A stretch of DNA of 64,000 bases. It comes from Cryptomeria japonica. Lineage: Eukaryota > Streptophyta > Pinopsida > Cupressales > Cupressaceae. Both the position numbers and the translations under genes were made by a program. The number at the start of each line of letters is the position of its first letter. Position 1 is the first letter of the stretch. The notes beneath the pieces are model-generated. The model was not told where the DNA came from. It ran no database searches and saw nothing but the letters and a program-made list of their open reading frames with translations. The stretch spans positions 340,662,793 to 340,726,792 of the forward strand of contig NC_081408.1 of NCBI RefSeq assembly GCF_030272615.1. The letters run 5' to 3'. Shown piece by piece: positions 46,584 through 58,760 of this stretch.

Positions 46584-49001
46584 ATCCCAGTCAGCATCAG
46601 TGAAACCAACAAGTGAAAAATCATTTTTTTGAGGATACCATAAACCATAGTCTAAAGTACCTTGAATGTACTTAAATATTCTTTTCATAGCAATCAAGTG
46701 AGATTGTTTAGGTGCAGACTGAAAGCATGAAACTAGACATACTGCATACATTAAATCAGGTCTAGATATAGTTAAATATAGTAAACTGCCTATCATTCAT
46801 CTATACTATGATTGATTTACCTTAGGAGAATCATTAGTCTTAGTTAATTTGCAGCCAGCCTCCATTGGAGTGCTAACTAATTTGCAATATGTCATGTTGA
46901 ACTTATTAAGCATTTCTTTTGCATATTTAGTTTGTGACAGGCCCCCTTCAGGTTGCATTACTTGAAGACCAAGGAAAAAGGTTAATTCACCCAACATGGA
47001 CATTTCAAATTCAGATTCCATGAGTTTTGAAAACTCTTTAGACAAGGAATCATTATTGTTGCCAAAAATAATATCATCCACATTTACTTCAACAACTAAA
47101 ATATTATTACCTTCAACCTTGACATACAAGTTACAGTCAACTCCACCTCTAGTGAATCCATTTGTTGTAAGGTGGGCATCCAATCTGGAGTACCAAGCTC
47201 TTGGAGCTTGTTGAAGGCCATAATGAGCCTTTTTCAACTTGTATAAATAATCAGGCTTATCTGTAGAGACAAACCCTTCTGGTTGTTCCATATACACCTC
47301 CTCATCAAGATAACCATTTAGGAATGTTGTTTTAACATCCATTTAATATATTTTAAAGTTTTTATAACAAGAATATGCAAGAAATATTCCTATTGATTCT
47401 ATCCTAGCAACAGGTGCAAATGTTTCACCAAAATCTATACCTTCTTGTTGTGCATAGCCTTTACAAACAAAGCATGCCTTATTCCTAACAACTTTACCAA
47501 ATTCATCAAGTTTATTTCTGAAAATCCATTTTCCCCCTATAACATTTTTATCATCTAGTCTAGGCACTAGTTCCCAAGTTTTATTCTTTCCTATTTGACT
47601 AATTTCATCTCTCATTGCATTTAGCCAACAATCATCAATCAATGCATCAGAGATGGATTTAGGTTCAAAATCAGTTACTAAACAATAATGCTCATCCATT
47701 TGAGCTTGTTCATTAGTTTTTTCTCTTCTCCTAGTCATGATTCATGCATCTATGTCACCAATAATCTTATTTTGAGGATGTCTTTTAGTAATGATTCTGG
47801 AGGGTGTATGTAGAGGAATTTCTGCTTTAGAACTGGATGCAACTTTAGGACTAGATGCACTCTCTACATTTGTTATTTTTGCTTCAGCAGATTTAGGAGC
47901 TTGATCAAGTCTTATTGGTGTATCCTCCTCAACATCCTTTATATCATCACTTAGAAGCAATTTCTCATCAGATCTTAAATTAACTATCTCAACAATTTTA
48001 TTCAGCCTATTATTGAAACATTTATAAGATTTTCTATGAGTCGAGTATAAAAGAAAGATAGCCTCATTGGTTTTAGTATCAAAGCTTCCTAGACTTTCTT
48101 TATCTCTTTTAATGTAGTACTTGCATCCAAAAATATTAAAATAATGCTCATCCATTTGAGCTTGTTCATTAGTTTTTTCTCTTCTCCTAGTCATGATTCC
48201 TGCATCTATGTCACCAATAATCTTATTTTGAGGATGTCTTTTAGTAATGATTCCGGAGGGTGTATGTAGAGGAATTTCTGCTTTAGAACTGGATGCAACT
48301 TTAGGACTAGATGCACTCTCTACATTTGTTATTTTTGCTTCAGCAGATTTCGGAGCTTGATCAAGTCTTATTGGTGTATCCTCCTCAACATCCTTTATAT
48401 CATCACTTAGAAGCAATTTCTCATCAGATCTTAAATTAACTATTTCAACAATTTTATTCAGCCTATTATTGAAACATTTATAAGATTTGCTATGAGTCGA
48501 GTATAAAAGAAAGATAGCCTCATTGGTTTTAGTATCAAAGCTTCCTAGACTTTCTTTATCTCTTTTAATGTAGTACTTGCATCCAAAAATATTAAAATAT
48601 TTAATAGAAGCAGCTTTGCCATACTCAGAGTTCATATGGAGTAAAGGTAGATTTTACCCTAATTTATACACTGCCGCATGAATGTAAACTCCTACATGAA
48701 CAACCTCTTTCCAATACATGTTTGGTAGATTTGTTTTATTGAGCATTGTGTGAGCCATTTCTTTGACTATTGTATTTTTTTCTCTCAACCACTCCATTTT
48801 GTTGGGGTGTTCGAGCAGTAGCATATTGTCTTTTAATGCCACGTCTTTCACAATAATTCATGAATTCTTGTGATGTAAACCTACCACCCTTATCTGATCT
48901 TAAGCATTTTAATTTTAGATAAGATTAATGTTCAACCATCTTTTTGAAAATCTTAAACCTGTCAAATGCTTCAGATTTATGTTTAAGAAAAGTGACCCAA
49001 G
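46584..49001 (-). pseudogene. Third copia pol fragment (integrase to RNase H)
   Basis: In transcription order: integrase pieces WVTFLKHKSEAFDRF near 48995 and EWLREKNTIVKEMAHTMLN near 48790; an integrase C-terminal region with FNIFGCKYYIKRDK, present twice because of a 456-bp tandem duplication; RT with [25 protein letters not shown] (47410), [18 protein letters not shown] (47340) and [11 protein letters not shown] (47075); then GSLLYLTISRPDLMYAV and GFTDADW (46600), the first RNase H block, at which the fragment ends. Several frames are long (297, 178 and 131 codons), so decay is milder than in its neighbours. Both ends are cut: by the LTR junction near 46584 and by gypsy leader sequence at 49002. 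Confidence 0.8.
47688..48599 (-). repeat. 456-bp in-frame tandem duplication inside copia pol
   Basis: 47688-48143 and 48144-48599 are near-identical, with only a few substitutions seen. 456 bp is 152 codons, so the frame is kept and 47742-48635 encodes the duplicated linker twice. Confidence 0.95.
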
Positions 49002-49292
49002 AAGAAATTCGTACGAAATGAATTTAACTATCGTACAACACTGAAAAGGAGCTCATACAACACAAGATTTATTAGCAAATTAACTCACATGACATGAATT
49101 TATACCTGATATGACAAGGAAAATGGGCTTGTATGAGTCAGGATTAAGTGTCATCCTGGGCTAAAAGGGAGTTTGTACAAGCTAAAAAGGCAACTCATAC
49201 GAATTTCCGAACCAGAGCTGGACAGAGATGAAGTTTGCTGAAGATTAAGAGGCCAAAAGAGATGATTCTGCACCCCACGGTGGGCACCAAAA
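49002..49292 (-). other. Leader and primer site of a minus-strand gypsy element
   Basis: On the minus strand TGGTGCCCACCGTGGGG (49289-49273) directly follows the LTR end, a type of gypsy primer site distinct from the iMet site. The leader further left holds about eight dispersed motifs such as TTGTACGA, TTGTATGAG and TCGTACG (49015-49205). It breaks at 49002 against copia integrase. Confidence 0.7.
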
Positions 49293-50322
49293 TGTCATGC
49301 TCTATGAAGTGTACCTATACCTACAAACACAATGCACTCAATAAATCATTACAAGCAATGGTTAGTAAATTGAAACAATAAAATGTAAAACCATAGCTAA
49401 TTGACTTATTGCCACCTAGTAAATGCGAGTATGAAAAATGCTCTCAGATCTAATTATGCAAATTCCAGTGACTTGACTACACTTAGATGGAGGATTTGAA
49501 TGTTGAAAATGCATGATCTAGCAAGAATAGCATGATTAAGCTATATGAATTCATGATTGATCTAGAAAATGAACTAAGATTAAGATGCAATTAAGCTAAA
49601 ATTGAGCATGATAACATTGCTAAGAATGATAAGCTAGAAGCTAGATGCCTATAGTAATAATGCATAAGATGAGAATGAGATAGGATCCATATTGCTAAAA
49701 ACCAAGGTCTATTTATAGGATTTCCCAAGGCTAAGGGTGAGGTGGCAAGAATCAATGGTCAAGATTGATCTGAAGATATCAATGGTTAAATTGGAGGAGG
49801 ATGACAAAGGGGTTGGATTAAAGGGAACATTTGTCATCTCTATGGTGACAAGTGTCAATAGGCTTCTAGAAGGGTTGGGTTGAAAGGGAACACTTACTGA
49901 CAAGTGTCACAAAGGTTCTAGAACATGTTAGATGAAAGGGGACATGGGGGTAGGTAGAAGGGGTTAAGTTTAGGAATGGTTAGGTTTAGGAGTGGTAGAA
50001 GTTAGGAGAATTTGAATTTAAAAATTCAAATAATAAGAAAAGGCTAATTAATTTAACCAACTCATGGATTTGCTTATTTTTAATTAATTATAGGATTAGA
50101 AGAAATGATTTTGGATGGGGGAATTAATTAAATTTAATTAATTAATCAAACAGGATTATTGAAATGAACCTATTAAATAGATCCTTAGATTTATTAATAA
50201 GTAGATGAAAGTGGAGAAATTTAATCAAATTTCTTAGTGAATTCAATTAAATTGGGGATAAGGGTTAATTAAATAATTTCTTATTTAATTAATTATCTTC
50301 AGACCATTTTTAGGTGTATACA
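49293..50322 (-). repeat. 5' LTR of the minus-strand gypsy element (LTR-A)
   Basis: Minus strand: starts TGTATACACC at 50322 and ends CATGACA at 49293, about 1030 bp, followed by the primer site. A diverged relative is at 32246-33278 and a near-identical, left-truncated copy at 55748-56747. Its internal part has an AT-rich TTAATTAATT section (50090-50300 on the plus strand). Confidence 0.75.
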
Positions 50323-51813
50323 GTTTCCTTTCTAGGTTTGCACTTTGTGAGTAAGTGTTAGGGTGTGTAGTTAAAATGGCCTTCTTGATGGTCAAAAGAG
50401 GAATAAATTGGTGACAATATTAGAGAGGTTTATAATAGTCTTAGGAATGTTTAAAAAGACATGAATAATGACTTGTACTAGGTTGCCTAAGTTGGCAAAG
50501 CAAAATATGGAAAATTGTAAAAGTTGCCATGAAAAATTTTAAAAGTTGTCCTAAAAGAGTTTAGCGATGGAGTTAGGGTTATCACATTGACCTAAGATGC
50601 CTCCACACATGGGGAAGACTATTTAAACCTTATCTTGCATGGTTACCAAGGTTGGAAGTTTTGATTTTCATGAATGACGGTCTGAAACCACTAATTTTTG
50701 GACTATTATCACTATTTTTGTCTTATTTTGCATAAAAAGTGAACACAAATGGATTGACTCCATTGATCTAGTTTTGGGTAGTAGTTATTTGGTGTGTTCC
50801 AGTACCATTTGTTCCATTTGATTCTTTGTAGATAGTGTTTGTTAGTACTTTTATTGTTTTGTTTTCAAACAACCAGTTTTGGCTTGTAAATAGTAAATCT
50901 GTGTAAAAAATGACTGCCCCATAAAATCCCTCCATGCTACCATCACGGCCTATTGGGAAATTGAAGGAAACCCTATACATAGTGTAAATATGTAGGGAGG
51001 AGTTTTGGAAGCGAAGTTCATCATAGTTGCCACCTTGTTCTAGGTAAGTCCAGGAGCAACCCGACTAGAGGAAACATGGTGTAAATTGAATGTATGTTGT
51101 AGGGGTGACTTCAAAACCCAAACTTTAACATTTGGAATTGAAGGAAAGGTCCATTTAGAGTTTCGGTTGAGAGAGGAAGCTTTGAAAACCTCATTTAATA
51201 ACCTTGTTCCTTTGTTGAACAGTCATAGCTGGTTAAGGCCTAAAAACCCTAGCAAACACTCATTTTTGGGTTAGGGCACTGTACGGAAAGATGGGAGACT
51301 AAAACCAAAAAAATATCTTGAGGATGGGTGAGTGATTAAAGAAAAATAAAACTTTTTGCAACATCTTTTGGACCAATTCCCTCAAAACCTTTAAAAATTG
51401 GATTTAGGAGGCCTAATTGGGGCTCATCCTTGTAGCCCTATTTCTAGGTAATTTTATGAAATCAGTAAGGGTGATGAAGATTGCACAACCTCAAATGGAC
51501 CTATTTGAATTTATTCCATGTTAAATACCACCTCCACACCTCTGCAATGTCTTATAACAGTATGGGGGTGAAAAGTGAGAAGTTGACAAGTTGTAGTCAA
51601 TATTGCAAGATTGACCATATGGGAAACACATTGAATTGGTAGGGTTCCTAGTCAAAACACTTGTTGCAAACACCTTAAGGTTGGTAAAGAGAAACTCCTA
51701 GTAGAGATTGGAAAGGACTTGGATGTCTTGTAGCATATCTAGACCTAGTGAGGTTGGTGGAATTGAGCAACACTAACTAGGTGAAGTGTGAGCAAGCTAG
51801 CTAAACCCTATCA
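50323..51813 (+). repeat. 5' LTR of the plus-strand gypsy element (LTR-B), fused to LTR-A
   Basis: Ends CCCTATCA at 51813, followed by an iMet primer site, and repeated at 56748-58238. Its true start is unclear because the direct repeat runs on leftwards through LTR-A to 49322. TTTAAACC near 50622 is a possible TATA-like site and a GTAAGT-type donor lies at 51042. Confidence 0.7.
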
Positions 51814-51816
51814 AAT

Positions 51817-51829
51817 TGGTATCAGAGCC
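51817..51829 (+). promoter_or_regulatory. Primer binding site of the plus-strand gypsy element
   Basis: TGGTATCAGAGCC, the standard iMet-tRNA complement, 3 bp after the LTR-B end. Confidence 0.85.
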
Positions 51830-51863
51830 TATAAGATTTGGGCTAGGAGAGTAGATGTCCTCA

Positions 51864-54800
51864 ATGGAATATATAGGAGACAACACCATGGTTACCAATG
51901 CAAAGTTGGCAAAGAAAGTGGATGATCAGGAGGAAGAGAATAGGCTCCTGAAGGAAAAATGTGTAGAATTAGAAGGTAAGCTTGGTGAGATTGAAACAAA
52001 GGCAGATGAAGTGTTGGTATAGGTTGAAGGAGCAGAAGTAAAGGGTAAAGAGGTGTCAGAAGTAGACAAAGTACCTAAACCTGGTCGTGTTTTATAAAAA
52101 GAACCTTTCCTAAAGGTATTGAAAGCCTTAAGTGGTAAATCACTAGAAGGATTGCCATTGTTTACTGGTAGGATGGAAGTAGAAGTGGTTCTAGAATGGA
52201 TAGAGGGCATGGAGAGCCATTTTGAATGTGAAGGCATAACTGAAGCTCAAAGAGTCAAAGTGGCCAAGTCTAGGATGAGGGGAACCGCTCTCACATGGTG
52301 GAAATTTGTGCAGGATGAGAGGAAGAAAGTAGGTAAAAGTCCCATCTCTTCTTGGAAAGGGATGTTAGTCAAAATCAAAGAAGCCTATCTCCCTGATGAC
52401 TATGAAGTGCAGATCCATAGGAAAAGACAAAAACTAAGACAAAAAGACCTTGATGTAAGTATTTATATGGAATAGTTTCACAAACTTAGCTTTAGATCTC
52501 ATGCGGTGGAAGAAGAAAGCCTTAAGGTAGCTAGGTACCTATATGGACTAAAATGGAACATCCAAGAAGAAATCAGTCTATTGAGCCCAAAGACAATTCA
52601 TCAAATCTATCAAATTGCCCTTAAAGTGGAAGAAAAACTGAAAATAAAACATGATTCAAGTAGTAAAAGGGGCAAAGGTAGAGGAAAAGAAAATAGAGGT
52701 CATAGGGGAGGCTTTGGAGGAAGAAACTTAGAGAGAAGAACACAAGGTGAGTCTAAACTCAATGCATAGTAAGAAGGTGGCACTTGTAAAGGAGGATTCA
52801 ATAGAGGAAGGGGGTCAAACAATGGTTTTAGAGGAAGGTCTAGTGGACAAGGTAGAGGTTCCTCATATTTTTCCTCAATGAAATGTTACCATTGCAATCA
52901 GCTAGTTTATCCAGCATATAGGTGTCCAGAGAAGGGATCATCATCACAGAGTAGTGAAAGGAGAGTGAACTATCTTCAAGAAGAAACTTCAAGCAACAAG
53001 ACTTTAGAGGTTGCCTTAGAATCAGAAGTAGGTGACAACCTGATGATAAGAAGAACTTTGAGAAAAGAACCTATTAGAGAAGAGCCTAGCCAAAGGAGGT
53101 CATTATTTAGGATCAACTGCAAGATTATGGACAAAGTTTGCAAAGTGATCATTGACTTAGGGTCAACAGACAACATTATGTCAGAAGAAGCAGTGAGTAA
53201 GCTTAAATTACAAAGGATACCTCACAACAACCCATATAGGGTCACTTGGTTTAACAAAGGCCAACATGTCCTAGTCAATGAGCAAGCATGGGTGGATTTC
53301 ACTATTGGAAGGTATAAGGACAAAGTGTTATGTGATGTCCTACCCATGGATGCGTGTCATCTTCTATTAGGAAGACCATGGAAATTCGATAGACAAGCTA
53401 TTCATGATGGAGCCAAGAATGCATATTCATTCATTCAAGATGGAGTCACATTCAAGATACAGTCTATCCTTGAGGAAGGTGAAAAGAGAGCAGCAAGTCC
53501 TAATGTCCTTTTGGTGAGTGGAAAATAGTTCTTGAAGACACTTGAGGAAGGTGAAGGAATAGGGTTTGCATTAGTGATGAAACCTAAAGAGGAAGACAAA
53601 AAGGAGAAATGAGATTTTCCAATAGAGGCTCAAGACCTATTGAAACAGTTCAAAGGGATAGTGAGTGAGGGACAGCCAGCCACCTTACCTCCTAAAAGAG
53701 CCATAAGCCATCAAATTAACTTCATACCCAAAGTATCCTTACCTAACAAGGTGGCTTGCAAAATGACTCCCCAACAAAATGTACATATTGCTAAACAAAT
53801 CCAAGAGCTTTTAGACCAAGGCCTAATTAGGAAAAGAATTAGGCCTTGTGTTGTACCTACAATTTTAGCCCCAAAGAAAGGTGGTACTTGGAGATTGTGC
53901 ATTGACTCTAGGGCTATAAATAGGATCACCATTAGATATAGGTTTCCAATTTCTAGAATAGAAGACCTAATGGATTGTTTGGGAAAAGCCAAATACTTTA
54001 CCAAGATTGACCTTAAAAGTGGATACCACCAAATTAGGATTAAGGAGGGTGATGAATGGAAAACAACATTCAAGACAACAGAGGGTCTTTATGAATGGCT
54101 TGCAATGCCATTTGTCTTATCAAATGCCCCAAGCACCTTCATGAGGCTCATGAATTAGGTGATGAAGGACTTCATAGGTAAATTTGTGGTGGTATATTTA
54201 GATGATATTCTCATTTTCAGTAAGGATAGGGAAGATCATGTTAATCATTTGCAAGTTGTGCTACAAAGACTTTATGAAGAGAAGCTAACCATGAACTTAG
54301 ACAAGTGTGAATTTGTTAGGCAAGAGTTGGTTTACCTTGGGTTTGTGTTGTCACATGGGAATCTCAAGATAGATCCTAGAAAGGTTGAAGCCATAGTAAG
54401 TTGGCCTACTCCTAAGTCAGCAATAGAGGTGAGAAGCTTCCATGGACTAGCTCAGTATTACAGGAAGTTCATTAGGCAATTCAGTGCTATATGTGCACCA
54501 ATATTGGACACTATTAGAGGTGGAACGAAGGAAAATTTTTAGTGGAATGAACAAGAAAATAAAGGTTTTGAAACCTTGAAAGAAAGGATAGCCACTCAAC
54601 CAGTGTTGGTGTTGCCTAGTTTTGAAAAAAATTTGATAGTGGAATGTGATGCAAGCAATGTTGCAGTAGGTGTTGTCCTAAGTTAGGAAGAAAGACCAGT
54701 AGCTTTTCATAGTGAAAAGCTAAGTGATGCTAAGAGGAAATACTCCTCATATGACTTGGAGTTATATGCATTAGTGCAAGCTTTGAGGAAGTGGAGACAC

Positions 54801-55799
54801 TATCTCTTTCCTAAGGAATTTGTAGTCTGCATAGACAATCAATATTTAAGCTTTCTAAACTCATAAGACAAACTCAGTCACAAACACATGAAGTGGGTAG
54901 AATATATGCAAGCCTACACATTCACAATAAATAATGAAAAAGGTCAACTAAACAAGGTTGTTGATGCATTGAATAGGAGACTCTTGACAGTCCAAGAAAT
55001 TCAGTTAAGAAGCACAGGTTTTGACAATTTTAGAGACCTATACCTGGATGATGAAGAATTCTCAAATGCCTACAAGGTATGCAAAGAGTATCAAATTCAT
55101 TTTCATAGTGAGCATTCTGATTTTACCTTGCAAGATGGGTTATTGTTTAGAGGAGGGAAACTTTGTGTGCCTAGAGGATCAATAAGGGAAAATATCATAC
55201 AAGAGAAGCATAATGACAGTCTTAGTGGTCATTTTGGAGTCAACAAAACCCAAGAGCTAGTTCAAAGGTATTAATATTGGCCTAGGATGAATCAAGATGT
55301 TAGGAAGTATGTGGAAACTTGTATTGTTTGTCAAAAGGCCAAGGGCACATCTTCAAATGTCAGTTTATACCAACCTCTTCCCATACCAAATAGACCTTGG
55401 GAGTGCATTAGTATGGATTTTGTAGTACGTTTGCCAAGGAAAAAGAAGGGATTTAATAGCATTTATGTCATAGTGGACAAATTTAGTAAGATGGCCCACT
55501 TTGTACCTTGCAAGACCACTCATGATGCATGTCATATAGCTCATTTTTTCTTCAAGGAAGCAATAAGGATACATGGTTTACCCATGAGAATTGTTTCAGA
55601 TAAGGACTCAAAGTTAATGAGTCATTTTTGGAAGACACTTTGGCAAAAGCTTGGCACCAACCTATCTTTTGGATCAACCTACCATCCACAAACAGATGGG
55701 CAGACCGAAGTGGTTAATAGGAGCTTAGGAAACTTATTGAGGTACCTTACAAACACAATGCACTCAATAAATCATTACAAGCAATGGTTAGTAAATTGA
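51864..55799 (+). pseudogene. Chromovirus-like gypsy gag-pol, single frame with stops
   Basis: All blocks lie in one frame from ATG 51864 with about eleven in-frame stops and no frameshift. Gag: coiled start, then LPLFTGRMEVEVVLEWIEGME and ALTWWKFV (52300), a Gly/Arg-rich tail, and a knuckle KCYHCNQLVYPAYRC (52879) lacking the His. Protease: IIDLGSTDNIMS (53150), with Leu where Ser usually follows the Asp. [20 protein letters not shown] (53897), [19 protein letters not shown] and VVYLDDILIFS (54190), active site intact. RNase H: VECDASNVAVGVV (54640). Integrase: zinc-finger His and CIVCQK (55320), MDFVVRLP (55412), IVSDKDSKL (55591), QTDGQTEVVNR (55693). The RT wording is closest to CRM/Galadriel-type chromoviruses. 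The integrase end and any chromodomain are lost where LTR-A begins at 55748. Confidence 0.9.
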
Positions 55800-58238
55800 A
55801 ACAATAAAATGTAAAACCATAGCTAATTGACTTATTACCACCTAGTAAATGCGAGTATGAAAAATGCTCTCAGATCTAATTATGCAAATTCCAATGACTT
55901 GACTACACTTAGATGGAGGATTTGAATGTTGAAAATGCATGATCTAGCAAGAATAGCATGATTGAGCTATATGAATTCATGATTGATCTAGAAAATGAAC
56001 TAAGATTAAGATGCAATTAAGCTAAAATTGAGCATGATAACATTGCTAAGAATGATAAGCTAGAAGCTAGATGCCTATAGTAATAATGCATAAGATGAGA
56101 ATGAGATAGGATCCATATTGCTAAAAACCAAGGTCTATTTATAGGATTTCCCAAGGCTAAGGGTGAGGTGGCAAGAATCAATGGTCAAGATTGATCTGAA
56201 GATATCAATGGTTAAATTGGAGGAGGATGACAAAGGGGTTGGATTAAAGGGAACATTTGTCATCTCTATGGTGACAAGTGTCAATAGGCTTCTAGAAGGG
56301 TTGGGTTGAAAGGGAACACTTACTGACAAGTGACACAAAGGTTCTAGAACATGTTAGATGAAAGGGGATATGGGGGTAGGTAGAAGGGGTTAAGTTTAGG
56401 AATGGTTAGGTTTAGGAGTGGTAGAAGTTAGGAAATTTGAATTTAAAAATTCAAATAATAAGAAAAGGCTAATTAATTTAACCAACTCATGGATTTTCTT
56501 ATTTTTAATTAATTGTAGGATTAGAAGAAATGATTTTGGATGGGGGAATTAATTAATTTTAATTAATTAATCAAACGGGATTATTGAAATGAACCTATTA
56601 AATAAATCCTTAGATTTATTAATAAGTAGATGAAAGTGGAGAAATTTAATCAAATTTCTTAGTGAATTCAATTAAATTGGGGATAAGGGTTAATTAAATA
56701 ATTTCTTATTTAATTAATTATCTTCAGACCATTTTTAGGTGTATACAGTTTCCTTTCTAGGTTTGCACTTTGTGAGTAAGTGTTAGGGTGTGTAGTTAAA
56801 ATGGCCTTCTTGATGGTCAAAAGAGGAATAAATTGGTGAGAGTATTAGAGAGGTTTATAATAGTCTTAGGAATGTTTAAAAAGACATGAATAATGAATTG
56901 TACTAGGTTGCCTAAGTTGGCAAAGCAAAATATGGAAAATTGTAAAAGTTGCCATGACAAATTTTAAAAGTTGTCCTAAAAGAGTTTAGCGATGGAGTTA
57001 GGGTTATCACATTGACCTAAAGTTCTTCCACACATGGGGAAGACTATTTAAACCTTATCTTGCATGGTTACCAAGGTTGGAAGTTTTGATTTTCATGAAT
57101 GACGGTCTGAAACCACTCATTTTTGGGCTGTTATCACTATTTTTGTCTTATTTTGCATAAAAAGTGAACACAAATGGATTGAATCCATTGATCTAGTTTT
57201 GGGTAGTAGTTATTTGGTATGTTCCAGTACCATTTGTTCCATTTGATTCTTTGTAGATAGTGTTTGTTAGTACTTTTATTGTTTTGTTTTCAAACAACCA
57301 ATTTTGGCTTGTAAATAGTAAATCTGTGTAAAAAATGACTGCCCCATAAAATCCCTCCATGCTACCATCATGGACTATTGGGAAATTGAAGGAAACCCTA
57401 TGCATAGTGTTAATATGTAGGGAGGAGTTTTGGAAGTGAAGTTCATCATAGTTGCCACCTTGTTCTAGGCAAGTCCAGGAGCAACCCGACTAGAGGAAAC
57501 ATGGTGTAAATTGAATGTATGTTGCAGGGGTGACTTCAAAACCCAAACTTTCACATTTGGAATTGAAGGAAAGGTCCATTTAGAGTTTTGGTTGAGAGAG
57601 GAAGCTTTGACAACCTCATTTCATAACCTTGTTCCTTTGTTGAACAGTCACAGCTGGTTAAGGCCTAAAAACCCTAGCAAACACTCATTTTTGGGGTAGG
57701 GCACTGTACGGCAAGATGGGAGACTAAAACCAAAAAAATATCTTGAGGATGGGTGAGTGATTAAAGAAAAATAAAACTTTTTGCAAGATCTTTTGGACCA
57801 ATTCCCTCAAAACCTTTAAAAATTGGATTTAGGAGGCCTAATTGGGGCTCATCCTTGTAGCCCTATTTCTAGGTAATTTTATGAAATCAGTAAGGGTGAT
57901 GAATATTGCACAAACTAAAATGGACCTATTTGAATTTATTCCATGTTAAATACCACCTCCACACCTCTACAATGTCTTATAACAGTATGGGGGTGAAAAG
58001 TGAGAAGTTGACAAGTTGTAGTCAATATTGCAAGATTGACCATATGGGAAACACATTGAACTGGTAGGGATCCTAGTCAAAACACTTGTTGCAAACACCT
58101 TAAGATTGTAAAAGAGAAAGTCCTAGAAGATATTGGGATGGACTTAGAGGTCTTGTAGCATAGCTAGACCTGGTGAGTTTGGTGGAATTGAGCAACACTA
58201 ACTAGGTGAAGTGTGAGCAAGCTAGGTAAACCCTATCA
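55748..58238 (+). repeat. 3' copy of the composite LTR-A + LTR-B repeat
   Basis: Direct repeat of 49322-51813 (2492 and 2491 bp). It starts abruptly inside the integrase, with TACCT shared at the junction, so no purine tract or full LTR start remains. It ends CCCTATCA at 58238, exactly matching the LTR-B end before the primer site, then unique DNA. The A part is almost identical between copies, while the last 200 bp of B differ at about 15 positions. Confidence 0.85.
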
Positions 58239-58760
58239 ACATGGACCTCGACTCTTTTTCCAAAATTTTAGGATCATAATTTTATAATATTATAATTCTT
58301 AACCCCAATAAATTGGTGGTAAATTCAAATCCTAGGTCAACCTAAAGACAAAATTAAGCAAAAATTAAGATCTAGGGTTTCATACATAAGAGCTCTCTTT
58401 CTTCATTTTAAGGCACCTAATCGAATCTAGGAAAACATTGTTGGAGTGAGCACAAGGAGCCTTTTATTTAGTGAAAGAGAAGCCTATATCAAGCCTTGAA
58501 GACATTAAAGAGTAAACAGAGACATAATGGAAAATATCTCACGTTTGAGAGGCATTCTCCCTGTTAGTGCATGCAAACTTATTTGTTGGAGATAAATGAT
58601 GGCATACTTAGTGTTACATGATTATGGCATGTGACCTATATGATTAAGATTAGGCCTAACCTTTTGATGTTATAAGATCTTGTGAAGAGATGACATACTA
58701 AGCACCATTAATTTCATTTGCTTGCTAGAGAGATGTTAGTCATATTAAAGGATGTTTGGT
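58239..58760. other. Non-coding stretch
   Basis: No gene or element is supported between the LTR end and the tandem duplication. Confidence 0.45.

Noticed and set aside
49709-49903. 64-codon minus-strand frame repeated at 56135-56338
   Set aside because: Its repetition only reflects the duplicated LTR-A; no independent evidence of coding.
51086-51274. 62-codon plus-strand frame repeated at 57511-57699
   Set aside because: Inside LTR-B; present twice because the LTR is duplicated, with no recognisable domain.
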